Source of the DNA: Diphasiastrum complanatum
Lineage: Eukaryota; Streptophyta; Lycopodiopsida; Lycopodiales; Lycopodiaceae
Direction: 5' to 3'
DNA: 64,000 nt
NCBI GenBank assembly: GCA_029204225.1
Contig: CM055110.1
Span: 20,192,410-20,256,409 of the forward strand
Shown: positions 44,501 through 53,640 of the stretch, piece after piece
How the letters are laid out: every line of letters starts with the position of its first letter
How positions within the stretch are numbered: position 1 is the first letter of the stretch
The notes under the pieces: model-generated
What the model saw: the letters and a program-made list of their open reading frames with translations, nothing else
What the model was told of the DNA's origin: nothing
Database searches by the model: none
Translations under genes and position numbers: made by a program

Positions 44501-47459
44501 AGCACCTTGGATTGGGTTAAAATCTATATGGAATATGTTAAAAAACGATATCCTTTGAGTATTGTTGAAAATAACTTTATCAATCTCCCCATTTATGTTG
44601 ATAATTTTGAAGAGGAACAAAATATTTGGTACTCTCACATACGTAAGATTTTTACTTGTCTTGAAAAAGAAAACGACATTACTTCTGACATACCTTCCCC
44701 TACTATTGATCCACCTCTTTCTCCACACCCTTTAGTCTTTGTTGAGGATTTAGATGAAGAAAGTGCTTCTCAACTAGAAATATTTTCTTCAGAAATTTGT
44801 GATGCTGACAGTCAATCCTCCTTCGATTTTTGCCAATCCAAGAACTGCCAAGTCCCTTTAGTCCCTAGTCTTTGGATTACGCTTGCCCACTTGATTGGTG
44901 CCAAGATTCAAACTCGTAAACTTGCTGCGTTGCATAAATTGATTCTATGATTAGAATGAATCCTCTCTAGGTGTCCGTCAAAGCAAACATGGGCCAAAAC
45001 TAGAGGTCATTTTGAGACAGGTGTTAATAGGATGAATTTACACCAAGCTTGCATCTGAGACCTGGGACTTTTAACCTCAACAATCCAAGCTCAGTGGTTT
45101 CCAGAACTGGTAGCAAGAAGAGGAAATACATACCATGCAGAGGCAAAGGTGGACAAAGCAATAGTGGAAAGGAAGAGTTATCGGTTAAGAAACTGAACTT
45201 TTATAGAGATTGACCTTTGTGCAAGATGAAGAGGAAATAAAAAGGTTATTGGTAGTCAATGACGTGAATCGGGTTCATCTTAATAAGCGTATTGACAAAG
45301 GGAAGGCTTTTTTGTATATACGCTACTGTAATAGGAGTTTCGAGAATATCAACGTCAAGCAGTTTTATGCCGAGTCTCAGACTTTACTATACATTTTTGG
45401 CTCTATTGATGTCTTTTTTAATATTGTTTTTGGTTGGACTTATTAGCCTCATATCAAATGGGATTAGTACAAACCTTCTGAAGTCTTTTGTGATTTTAGC
45501 TTTAATGACTCTATGACAAGTTGTTGTTCAACAAGTAAACGCCTAAAGGAGCTTGTCTCAAGTGATTTTATGCTTATGGATTGCAGAATTGTAAACAATA
45601 AAATCTTAAGAAAAGATCTTTATAAAGGGCTGAATCACGTTGCTATACGACAATCTAATATCAATGAAGTTGTTTCTGAACTCTATCATGGTTGGTTTAA
45701 ACGCACACACTATTTAAACATTTAGTTTCATACTTAGAGGAAAAACATGATTGCTAACTTAGAGATACTAATTTGGCTTCCAGGATATTATTGGAAAAAG
45801 AGATGATGAGATTCATTCAGGACCTGGTGTCGAAGATGTTGTGGCTTTCAAACGGGAAGTCCTGTGCAGAGGATATCCAGCAAAACGTGAAATCACTTTC
45901 TGTAGTGAGCTACTAGGACAAATGACCTATGTAATAGCAGCAGAACCTGTTTTCAGCAAGGACCGTGAAGTCGTGGGCTTAAACTATGTTGCAGTTGATA
46001 TAACAAAACAGGTAATTATGTTGTATCTTGTGCTAATTGTTCGAAAATGGAAATTAGCCACTTTCATATTACAAGCTTACTAGTACCAAATAAATAGCTA
46101 GTAACTACCCACTGACGATCTCTTCATACTTCAGAACAAAATTTCTGTGAATGATTGTTGCAGGCTATTGAGAATGAAAAGTTGATTCGACTTAGAGAAG
46201 AAGTTGCCGTGCAGAAGGCCATGGAATCGGAGCTACACAAAACTATCCATATAACAGGCAAGAACATTATACATCAATTTTGAGCTACTGATATACATTT
46301 TTAGCAACTTACAAGTTATGAACTAGTTGCCATAGTTGTTGATATATAACAAGGTATCAGAATCTTTTTGGAGTTGGTTGGAACATTTAAATTTTTATAG
46401 TTTTTTTTGTAGTGCAACCGTCAGATTCCACAATAGTTTGCAAAGGTAGGAACTTTAGTATATATTCCTATTATAAGGCAATCTTCATCCATTCGAATGC
46501 AGCAATGACTTAGATATTCAAAAGTACCATATAGAAAGTGAATCCAGTGTTTCAGAAATTGACTGCTATTAGGAATTCTGCAGTCATTGTACTAAGGAAG
46601 GGATTAAGCCACATGCCTTAATAAATAACACTTCATCAAATGTTAGTGAGATTTCTTTGTTTGTTATTAGAAAGATATTTTCATCCGTGTGGCACTATTA
46701 TGCATTTGCCATGGACTTGAGAAAATTCAGACCCAAATGCCAGTAACTGCAACAATGTTAACTTACTACTTTGCTGCCAATTACTTTTTGAAAAATCTCA
46801 AAAATAGATTTGGCATGCTCACATTGCAATACTTGATTTTGTTCTTCTCAGAGGAAACAATGCGAGCCAAACAGATGTTGGCAACTATGTCTCATGAAAT
46901 CCGCTCACCTTTGGCAGGCGTAGTGAGTATAGCGGAGGTCTTGGCTACAACCAACCTAGATGGCGAACAAAGAGAAATGGTAGATGTGATGTTGTCATCC
47001 AGTGACCTCATTTTACAGCTCATTAACGATATTGCTGACCTATCTAAGTTTGAGTCAGGTATATATGTCCAAGCTCCTACTTACCTTATGGTCTACCTTA
47101 AAAGCAAAAAACCCATGCAAGTTTGAAAAATAGAGTCATCTATACATTAAATCGCCTTTTCCTTCTCATATTAGCTAACTATTCAAAATGCTACCAAGTA
47201 ACTATATTCCACATACAAAATGTTGATGGTGTGCCTCAGTCTACTGACTCTCCTCCTATTCGAAAAGTTTCTTCAAGGTCAATGTGCGCATTTGGTCTGA
47301 TCAACAATGCAATTTCTGTTGGCAGGTGCTTTAAAATTGGAGGCCAAGAAATTTAGGCCCAGAGAAGTTGTGAAGAATGTCTTGCAAATGGCAGTAGCAT
47401 CGATGCAAGGCAAAAACCTTGTCCTGGAAGGTTATGTGGCTGAGGAAGTCCCAATTGAG
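38587..47459 (+). CDS. PAS-histidine kinase (PHK-like), exons 1-6, 3' part not in window
   Basis: Six exons join in phase: 38587-39231, 39929-39985, 45784-46011, 46164-46257, 46852-47058, 47326-47459 (455 codons). Residues 1-205 are a charged N-terminal region with coiled-coil potential ([20 protein letters not shown]). Residues 206-320 form a PAS domain ([64 protein letters not shown]). A linker helix leads to the dimerisation/phosphoacceptor domain ([17 protein letters not shown]), with the phosphorylated histidine at about residue 356. Exon 6 continues toward the ATPase domain ([27 protein letters not shown]). The ATG at 38587 has a good ACCATGG context. PHK proteins in moss are reported cytoplasmic kinases feeding the two-component phosphorelay. 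The ATPase and any receiver domain are missing here, so this is either a gene with a very long sixth intron or a truncated copy. No stop or frameshift interrupts the exons. Confidence 0.8.
39232..39928 (+). other. Intron 1 of the PAS-histidine kinase gene
   Basis: GTAAGC donor and TTTTTCAG acceptor, phase 0. No feature was seen inside. Confidence 0.75.
40148..40290 (+). repeat. Duplicated 40-bp segment
   Basis: TCACCTTGTCATGAGGCAAA followed by TCCTTTGTKTAGCTCCGA occurs at 40,151 and again at 40,248, 97 bp apart, with one difference. Confidence 0.85.
41580..41845. mobile_element. Possible small non-autonomous insertion with hairpin
   Basis: The left end holds a hairpin (41594-41628; arms CGTTCTGGGAAA/TTTCCCGGAACG). 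CCGGAACGTGCACCTA at the left recurs as CCGGAACGTGGATGCACCTA at about 41,825. Between them lies very AT-rich, T-homopolymer sequence. The structure resembles a short foldback or MITE, but target-site copies were not found. Confidence 0.4.
42106..42628 (-). pseudogene. Ty1/copia pol remnant, internally deleted
   Basis: On the minus strand a piece near the GAG-pre-integrase region ([35 protein letters not shown]) is followed, after decayed sequence, by the start of the RT domain ([35 protein letters not shown]). The integrase core that should lie between is gone. It sits in intron 2 of the kinase gene in antisense orientation. Confidence 0.7.
42700..43074 (-). repeat. Gypsy LTR fragment starting with a palindrome
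   Basis: On the minus strand a purine tract (AGGGGAAAGGAG) is followed by TGTTACGAGCC at 43074. The first 45 bp form an inverted repeat (43030-43074) with 21-bp arms and a 3-bp loop. A TATA box (TATAAAAAG) lies near 42.94 kb. The 3' limit is a guess. Confidence 0.5.
43075..43509 (-). pseudogene. Ty3/gypsy integrase C-terminal fragment
   Basis: On the minus strand: [68 protein letters not shown]. The end of the integrase core and the start of its C-terminal domain are present. The coding text then fuses directly to the polypurine tract and LTR, so the chromodomain part is deleted. It is closely related to the integrases at 48 and 57 kb. Confidence 0.8.
43616..43835 (+). repeat. Three-unit minisatellite, period about 75 bp
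   Basis: Units begin GATCGCAAGGTCCCAC (43,617), GATTGCAAGGTCCCGC (43,692) and GACCGCAAGGTCCCGC (43,766). Each carries CTTGCRGCCTGTRG later in the unit and ends near a TGCAAAAG. Open frames on both strands across it are a consequence of the repeat. Confidence 0.8.
43836..44497. other. Unassigned, possibly LTR or leader sequence
   Basis: It contains GAGAGAGACAGACAC and TTTATATCAGACTG motifs reminiscent of an LTR, but no primer site or second copy. No protein motif is present. Confidence 0.3.
44498..44950 (+). CDS. Unknown 150-codon ORF in intron 2
   Basis: An intact frame from ATG to TGA, starting [20 protein letters not shown]. The first 60 residues look folded and helical. The middle is acidic and Pro/Ser-rich ([31 protein letters not shown]). 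The end reads [20 protein letters not shown]. It lies on the sense strand of the kinase intron. I recognise no family. It could be a transposon-borne fragment or a chance ORF. Confidence 0.3.
   Translation: MSTLDWVKIYMEYVKKRYPLSIVENNFINLPIYVDNFEEEQNIWYSHIRKIFTCLEKENDITSDIPSPTIDPPLSPHPLVFVEDLDEESASQLEIFSSEICDADSQSSFDFCQSKNCQVPLVPSLWITLAHLIGAKIQTRKLAALHKLIL
44951..45783 (+). other. Decayed coding-like sequence, unassigned
   Basis: Short plus-strand frames (45210-45446, [20 protein letters not shown]; 45513-45725, [20 protein letters not shown]) look protein-like but are separated by stops. They may continue the unknown ORF at 44.5 kb. No family was recognised. Confidence 0.3.
46258..46851 (+). 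other. Intron 4 of the kinase gene, GC-AG type
   Basis: The donor reads CAG|GCAAGA and the acceptor TTCTCAG. Joining them restores the frame ([14 protein letters not shown]). No GT near the site would do so. A GC donor with a strong AAG/CAG|GCAAG context is the known minor class. Confidence 0.7.
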
Positions 47460-47689
47460 GTGAGTAGTTGAAGGTAGAGAATATGATACAATATAAAACA
47501 AGAACCTTATGGTATACATAAAGGCCTTGCTATAAGAATGGTATTTTGCAAAACTGCATGTATTAATATTAATGGTGCTTATGTTCATTCCTAGATACTC
47601 ATATTCCAATGTTTCATGCCCTACTTTGCATGAATTATTACTTGCTTGTAAGACCAAGACCTAAAGTACCTATCATAGGCAGCCTACAA
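47460..47689 (+). other. Start of intron 6 of the kinase gene
   Basis: It begins GTGAGT directly after the codon GAG at 47457-47459. No acceptor followed by ATPase-domain coding (expected to open with V/I-G-D-x-x-R-x-x-Q) was found before transposon sequence starts near 47.69 kb. Confidence 0.6.
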
Positions 47690-47822
47690 AATTTTAAGCA
47701 TCTCCTTTCATGTTGACTTTTGTCCTTGAGGGAGTAAAATTTCTTCCTGAGATGTAGCTTGGAAGCTATATCTCGCACTTCGAACAAGGTGCTCAAGATG
47801 TCCCAGACGTCCTTGGAGGTCT
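47690..47822 (-). pseudogene. Copia gag (UBN2) fragment
   Basis: The minus strand gives QTSKDVWDILSTLFEVRDIA, then KLHLRKKFYSLK, the same conserved block as in the copia gag at 17.75 kb (AKTSKDVWDILNSIYDVRDA). It joins a gypsy integrase fragment at about 47,823 without any LTR between. Confidence 0.7.
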
Positions 47823-48792
47823 GAGCTTTGGCTCATTTTATTCCGACCAAAACAACCGTTAAAGCTCCAGAGTTAGCAAGGTTGTTTGTAGACGGGCTAT
47901 TTAAATTGTACGGTCTACCTTCCGACATAGTCAACGACCGGGACAGTAAGTTTAATGGAAATTTTTGGAGGGCAGTATTCCATCATCTCCATACTAAACT
48001 TAATATGAGTACCATCGACCATCCATAGACGGACGGTCAAACAGAGAGGGTAAATTAGGTGCTGGTGTGCATACGTCAGCAAGAAGCAGACTAATTGGGA
48101 GGAGTATCTCTCAATATTAGAGTTTGCTTACAACAGTACCAAACATTCAGCTACAGGATACAGCCCATTTAAGCTGATGTACGGTTTTCAGCCATGCTCA
48201 CCCACAGCTGTAGGGTTTAAACAAAAAAAAGTTGAAGTAGCCAAAAACTTTTTAGAGGACCTAAACCAGATGATAGAACATGCTAAGCGTAGCATCAGAC
48301 AGTCCCAGGATCGAGCCAGGCATTATGCAAATCCACACAGACGGGATGTGCAGTTCTCCACTGGTGAGAAAGTCTTCTTGAGAGTCCCAGTTGACTATAA
48401 AACCCTCAAATCAGGAGTGTGTGCTAAGTTGTCTCCTAGGTATTGTGGTCCCTTTACCATAGGAGACTAGGCAAGGTCACCTATGAACTAGAACTCCCAC
48501 ACAATAGTAAGGTTTTCCAGTCTTTCATGTAAGTCAGTTACGAAAAGCCTTAACCAGATCAGAAAATCTGGTAGGGGGCAGTGTTCTAGTTCTCCCATTG
48601 GATCCTTAGCAACCTCCACATGAACTAGAGGAGATTCTTGATAGTAGAAAGACGCAGACTCGTCATACTCTATACCGAGAATATCTGGTCAAGTGGAATG
48701 ATCAGCCTGTTGAGAATGCCACTTGGGAAAGTGGCAGCGTCCTTCGCAAGATTTTTCCAGACTTTGTCTTAGAGGACCAAGACGGTTCTTAA
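47823..48792 (+). pseudogene. Ty3/gypsy integrase-chromodomain fragment, second copy
   Basis: It follows the element at 56.62-57.60 kb nearly base for base. It carries AHFIPTKTTVKAPELARLF, NDRDSKFNGNFWRAVF, then stops where HPQTDGQT and VNQVLE should be (CAG and CAA to TAG), a short deletion, and frameshifts. KRSIRQSQDRARHYANPHR and LSPRYCGPFTI follow, and finally the chromodomain (EYLVKWNDQPVENATWE) in another frame. It ends at the polypurine tract. It is therefore the 3' end of a second, older member of the same family. Confidence 0.85.
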
Positions 48793-48803
48793 TGGGGAGG
48801 GAG

Positions 48804-49131
48804 TGTTATGAGCTTGTGACCAGTGCCGAACCCTAGAGAACACAGATAGGTCCGATACCACAGTCAGGGTCGTGTCCAGCGTACACGACCAACAGGGCAA
48901 GACAGTGTGAGTAGTGTGCCCCAGCACGGTCCATATGGCGGGCCTAACACAGTCTAGGGACCCTGTTAGCAGGACAAGGCCCCCAGTCGGGTCCCGACGT
49001 GCAGTCGGCCACGTCAGTGCCACGTGGCCGACACTTTGCAGTTGCATGCTACCAGTCCTCACACTGGGCCAGAAGGGGCTTACTCTATATCAGGGAGTAG
49101 GCAAGGTTGGGTGGATCAGTTAGTGTTTGCC
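48804..49131 (+). repeat. 3' LTR, truncated copy of the 52.6/57.6-kb LTR family
   Basis: It starts TGTTATGAGC after GGGGAGGGAG and matches the two LTRs of the downstream element until GTTTGCC at 49131, missing about the last 30 bp. It includes a perfect 11-bp inverted repeat around ACGT cores (49004-49032). Confidence 0.85.
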
Positions 49132-50115
49132 TTAAGATTCCTCAATCGTCGCTCTCTCCGATCTAGGACTCTATTTAGCCCATAATCTGTAGTGTCTTTC
49201 TCCTCCAGAGAAACTAGACCTTCTACCAGATTATTGCCATTGTGCAAACATCGGTTGAGTTTGCTAACATGAAACACTAGATGCACCTTGCATGCCACAA
49301 GTAGTTGTAGCTTATAAGCCAAACCACTAACCTTCTTGATAATCAACCATGGTCCACAAAACCTAGGAGATATCTTGGCACACCTTCCTGTGCATAGCAC
49401 CTTCGACTTCGGAGGGGCTAGTAAATATACCCACTCTCCTACCTCAAATTCCCTGTAGGTACAGTTCTCACCAGCATAACTCTCTGCCCTAGCCATAGCC
49501 CTGGACAAGTTATCCCGTGCCATCTCTAGCCTATGTTGCATCTGAGTCAAAAACTCTACGGCGCTAGGTACCTTCTATGGAATGCCTATGGTAGCAAGAC
49601 TCAATGGCCTAAAACCATAATTGAGCTCAAATGGACTCAGTCCAGTGGACGCATGTCTCTTATCATTATACGCAAACTCCAATAGTGGTAAATGCTTTAC
49701 CCAATCTGTTTGCGTACCACTAACATATGCCCTAAGCATATCCTCTAAGACCTGGTTCACTTTCTCTGTCTGGCCATCCGTCTGAGGATGCTCAGTACTA
49801 CTCATCCGCAACTGTGTTCCCAACTTGGCAAACACCTCAGTCCAGAAATTTCCCGTAAACTTGGGATCCCTATCAGAGACAATGGACCTAGGAAGACCAT
49901 GTAACCTGACTAGATTCTGGATAAACAACTCAGCAACTTACGGAGCTATGACCTTTGTGGTCGTTGTGATGAAGTGAGCCATCTTAGAGAACCTGTCTAC
50001 AACTACCATAATGGAATTAAATCCCTTCTGCGTCTTGGGTAGACCAACAATAAAATCCATAGAGATGCTTTCCCACCTTTCTGTAGGTATCTCTAAGCTT
50101 GTTTCTCTAGAAATC
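49132..50115 (-). pseudogene. Ty3/gypsy integrase fragment of another family
   Basis: On the minus strand: [40 protein letters not shown], then a TAA (49,936-49,938), [60 protein letters not shown], a TAG near 49,575, MTQMQHRLEMARDNLSRAMA, KISPRFCGPWLIIKKV and FHVSKLNRCL. The DDE residues (DFIVG, SDRDP, and E in the later helix) are present. The chromodomain is cut off at 49,131 and the HHCC region is missing. Apart from the two stops it is well preserved. Confidence 0.85.
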
Positions 50116-50119
50116 ATTG

Positions 50120-50449
50120 CTTCTATCCTTTTGCAATAGATCCTTTTGAGTGAAAATTTGATTTTTCTTGATCTCAAAATTTTTGCAGTCTGTAAAAACC
50201 GTACATGCCATACGGATCCGTACCGTACTGCAAGTACAGTCTGACGACTGCGTAGTGCTCTGTCTTACGTTCGATCTGAATCAATTTTTGGGTCAATCGG
50301 ACTTCGTATGACAAAGTTACGCTCATTTTTGTAAAACTGCTTGATTAGGGTTTTGTTTCTTCTCTCATCTATCTCCTGCAAATCATCCTACGACTTCACT
50401 TCGCCTTCCTCCAGACTTTGTCTTGCGCACAAAGCGTGCTAAGAAGTTT
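50120..50449 (+). other. 5' UTR of the LINE (start approximate)
   Basis: It contains GTACATGCCATACGGATCCG with a perfect TACGGATCCGTA palindrome near 50,212 and no gypsy similarity. It is taken as LINE leader because ORF1 follows. The true 5' end and any target-site duplication could not be fixed. Confidence 0.4.
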
Positions 50450-51405
50450 ATGTCTATAGGCTCTCGCAAACGCCTTCGTACTTTGGAAATTGCATCCACC
50501 ATGCCTACCGGCTCCACAGGAATTATTTGGATCATACCGGCGCAAGTGCTTTTTCTACCTGGGGAACCACATTGACAACCCCTAGGGTTCCCTTAGTTAG
50601 AGAAGGCTCAAATAGCACCTACTTTGCATCAATTTGCAAACATGTAAGTGCGCCCACTTCAAGCGCGGATTTGCTTACTAAGATTGCCACGATTGATGCT
50701 CAACAAACTGAAATTGCTTCTCTTCATGCTGCGCTTAGTGCTTTGCAGAGGGACATCATCCCTAATATCTCCCGTGATGTTGAGGATACTAAGGCATCCA
50801 TGAGTAAGCTTCCCCTACTTGAGCGCCAGATACAAAACATTTTTGAGTGCACTGCCCAGATTCCCGTTCTTGAACAGCGGCTTCATAAGATGGTGGAACA
50901 TGTACAGAAAGTACCTACTCTCGAGCAAGAAGTACGTGAGACCAAATCATGGGCTTCTATCCTGAGATCATCTACCACCTCTTCATCTTCTGTAGCACCT
51001 TCCTTAGACACCACGGTACAAGGCATCTTGGCAGAACAACAACGTCGGGATGACAAAAAGCTCAACTTAAGATTCTGGGGTCTTCCTACTGATGAGGGCA
51101 CAACACTAAACCAGGTTACCTCTTTGTTTACTTCACACATGGGGCTCTCAATTCCAGGCATCCAGTATGCTTGGCACTTCCAGCATGATCCAAAGGTATT
51201 ATTTGTCAAATTCAAAACTATGGACGACCGGCAGACAGTTCTTCGTGCGCGTCGTACTCTCCAAGGCTCTCAGATTTACATAGATGATGACCGTATTCAC
51301 TGCCAATGGTTACAACGTAAACCTATTATTCAGGAGGCAAGGACAAAACAACAGCAGGTGGTATTTACAAATGACAACCCTTGCTTTTTCTCCAAGCATC
51401 AATAG
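50450..51405 (+). pseudogene. LINE ORF1 (coiled coil plus RRM-like)
   Basis: The ATG at 50450 (MSIGSRKRLRTLEIASTMP) is one frame away from the main ORF (50527-51405, which has no ATG at its head), so a frameshift lies near 50.52 kb. Residues about 50-160 are heptad-rich (IATIDAQQTEIASLHAALSA, LPLLERQIQNIF, VPTLEQEVRETK), a coiled coil for multimerisation. A serine-rich hinge precedes an RRM-like domain (KKLNLRFWGLPTDEGTT, KVLFVKFKTMDDRQTVLRAR, IYIDDDRIHCQWLQRKP). This is the layout of L1-type ORF1 RNA-binding chaperones. ORF2 starts 15 bp after its stop. Confidence 0.7.
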
Positions 51406-51420
51406 GAAGTTGGGGTACTT

Positions 51421-52613
51421 GTGCATGGGAGCAGCCCGATAGCCTCGGCTAGTGTCACATTCGGTTTTTGGAATTGCGGCGGCCTCTCCACCTCTTCTAC
51501 AGCAGCTGATCTTGACACCTATCTGTGTTTGGCTGATTTTCTACTTTTTGCAGAGACATATGAGTCTTCCACACACCCACTTCCGCACATTTCTGGTTTT
51601 CAGTGGATTTCTACTCCACAACCTATGCTACAGGGCAAGATACTTCGGGCCTCTGGTGCAGTTGCATGTTTGTACAGGTCGGTGTATACTCCTTCTATTC
51701 GGTTGGTGTCTCAGGATACTTATGGCCATTACTTGTGGCTTCAGATTACTGCATCCTTCTTGGAGCTGGACCAGGACTTGTTTGTTGTAGTGTGCTACTT
51801 TGCTCCCCGCACTTCAGTTTTTATGGATTTGGGAGGTGATCCTTTTCAGGCCCTTTCTGACGGCGTTGCTAGACTCTCTCTACAGGGTTACATAATGCTT
51901 GCAGGGGACTTTTATGCACGCACAGCCACTCACCAGACTGAGTTCTATGCTGACACACTCGATCTTCATCCGTTGGATACCTCTTATGCCCGTTATTCTC
52001 AAGACTCATCAACGATGGTTACTCTTTTTGGAGAACAGCCTCTAAGGTTGGCTCAAGCACACGGTCTCATTATCCTCAACGATCTCCTTCAATGGCCATC
52101 CTCCTCTGCATATACTTGTCACCCATTTGCTGGTAGTCACAGCGTAGTGGACTATTTCATTGCATCTCTTGCTTTATTGCCCCGCCTGGCATCCTTCACC
52201 ATCTCTACCCCATCCTCGCTGATCACTCTCTGCTCTACCTCTCGTTCTCCCCAGCGCCAAGTCCGCCTTCTCCTCCACCTTCCCTCTTTGTTTGACCCAC
52301 CCGCTATCGTATACCTCCTCATCAATCCCAGGCCTATGTTGCCCACGTCTCTCGTCTTCTGGACCACTTTCCTTCCTCCTCTGATGTCACTACCCAAGCC
52401 TCCTTTTTGACACACGCCTTGACTACTGCCGCTCATGCCATTGCGCCCCCTCACCACTTCTCTTCTCATCGTCCTACCCATAATAAATGGTATAAAAACG
52501 ACTGTTCTTTCTTCCAGAAATATGTCGAGTTCCTCAAATTCTCCAATTCTACACTGTCTTCTTCCACAAAAAAGCAGCTTCATTTCCTTCTCCGCAAAAA
52601 GAAAGTGGCTTAC
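51421..52613 (+). pseudogene. LINE ORF2, 5' part: AP-type endonuclease
   Basis: The first 330 codons carry an apurinic-type endonuclease domain: FGFWNCGGLS near the N-terminus, a metal-binding Glu in LLFAETYESS, IMLAGDFYARTATH (normally G-D-F-N-A-R, so the Asn is changed to Tyr), and the C-terminal SHSVVDYFIASL (normally S-x-I-D-Y/H). A frameshift near 52.2 kb moves the sense text to another frame (HPILADHSLLYLSFS, then HKWYKNDCSFF-type text to KKKVAYC). The ORF is interrupted at 52,613 by a complete gypsy element and resumes at about 57,969. Confidence 0.85.
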
Positions 52614-52971
52614 TGTTACAAGCTCGTAACTAGTGCCGAACCCTAGGGAACACAGATAGGTCAGATACCACATTTAGGGTCGTGTCCAGCGTACATGACC
52701 AACAGGGCAAGACAGTGTGAGTAGTGTGCCCCAGCACGGTCCATAGCCATGGCGGGCCTAACACAGCCTAGGGACCCTGTCAGCAGGATAGGGCCCCCAG
52801 TTGGGTCCCGACGTGCAGTCGACCACGTCAGTGCCACGTGGCCGACACTTGGCAGTAGCATGCTACCAGTTCTCACACTGGGCTAGGAGGGGCTTACTCT
52901 ATATCAGGGAGTAGGCAAGGTTGGGTGGATCAGTTAGTGTTTGCCCTACTGTGGTGTTAGGATCTATTACA
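52614..52971 (+). repeat. 5' LTR of the inserted chromovirus
   Basis: TGTTACAAGC to CTATTACA. It contains TCTATATC (near 52,900) as a possible TATA box and an ACGT-centred inverted repeat (52818-52846) combining CCACGTCA and CCACGTGG. Confidence 0.92.
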
Positions 52972-52972
52972 C

Positions 52973-52985
52973 TGGTATCAGAGCC
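52973..52985 (+). other. Primer-binding site, initiator-tRNA-Met type
   Basis: TGGTATCAGAGCC, one base after the LTR end. Confidence 0.9.
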
Positions 52986-53640
52986 ATCTCCATCCTAGGG
53001 AGTTCAGGACAACAGTAGAGAAAGCTATCAGAAGATAGGAAAGATCTGGGAGATTCTCAGAAAAGAATAGAGGAGGAAAATCGCTGTAGGATCAGCTTTC
53101 TAATCCTCCAATTTGCTGGATTTCTCAGTAGTTTGGAAGCATATCTTTTAGAATAGCTTCAGCGCAGAAAAATCAATTTCCCTCTCTGATTTTCGAGTGT
53201 AGATCACCGTGAGTCTGAGCGGAATTTCAAGAGAAAAGGATGGGCAGATCCATCGCTGTATAGCTAGCCTTTAGATCTGAAAATTGTAGCAAGTTTTGAG
53301 TAGATTAGAGTAAGTTCTAATCAAAAGGTAGTAGCAGGGCCAGCGTTGGACAGGGAAGAGAAAGGAGTCAATTCTGATTTGCAAGATTTTCAGAAGTTAG
53401 GCATCAACTTTTCTTGCCACAGATCAGCGAGCAGGGTGCCATCGAAAATCCAGATTTTGGAATGGTTTTTTGGCTTCAAACTTGTTTTTTTGGACCAACT
53501 CAGATGCTGGCAGATCAGCGAGGGTAGGCAGCTTTCAATTTCAGAAAGTTTTATACTTTTCAAGGTCCTTTGCCTCGCTTTTTGGAGCCCCACATCTGCA
53601 ATCAGAGCAGTGAGCAACTCTACTCAAGAAACCGGAAATC
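52986..53640 (+). other. Leader of the chromovirus
   Basis: Between primer site and gag. The short frame at 53346-53663 has no recognisable motif. The gag N-terminus may start in this stretch in another frame. Confidence 0.45.

Larger units (their letters stand above)
39986..45783 (+). other. Intron 2 of the PAS-histidine kinase gene, transposon-filled
   Basis: GTAAAG donor and CTTCCAG acceptor join [19 protein letters not shown] to [13 protein letters not shown] in phase 0. The 5.8-kb intron contains a 40-bp duplication (40.15 and 40.25 kb), a small element with hairpin at 41.6 kb, a copia fragment, a gypsy integrase-LTR fragment, a 75-bp minisatellite and unknown coding-like sequence. Confidence 0.75.

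Noticed and set aside
52661-52876. 71-codon minus-strand ORF, also present at 57.66-57.87 kb and in part at 48.77-49.06 kb
   Set aside because: It recurs only because the LTR recurs; it is antisense to the LTR and covers the ACGT palindrome, with no protein motif.
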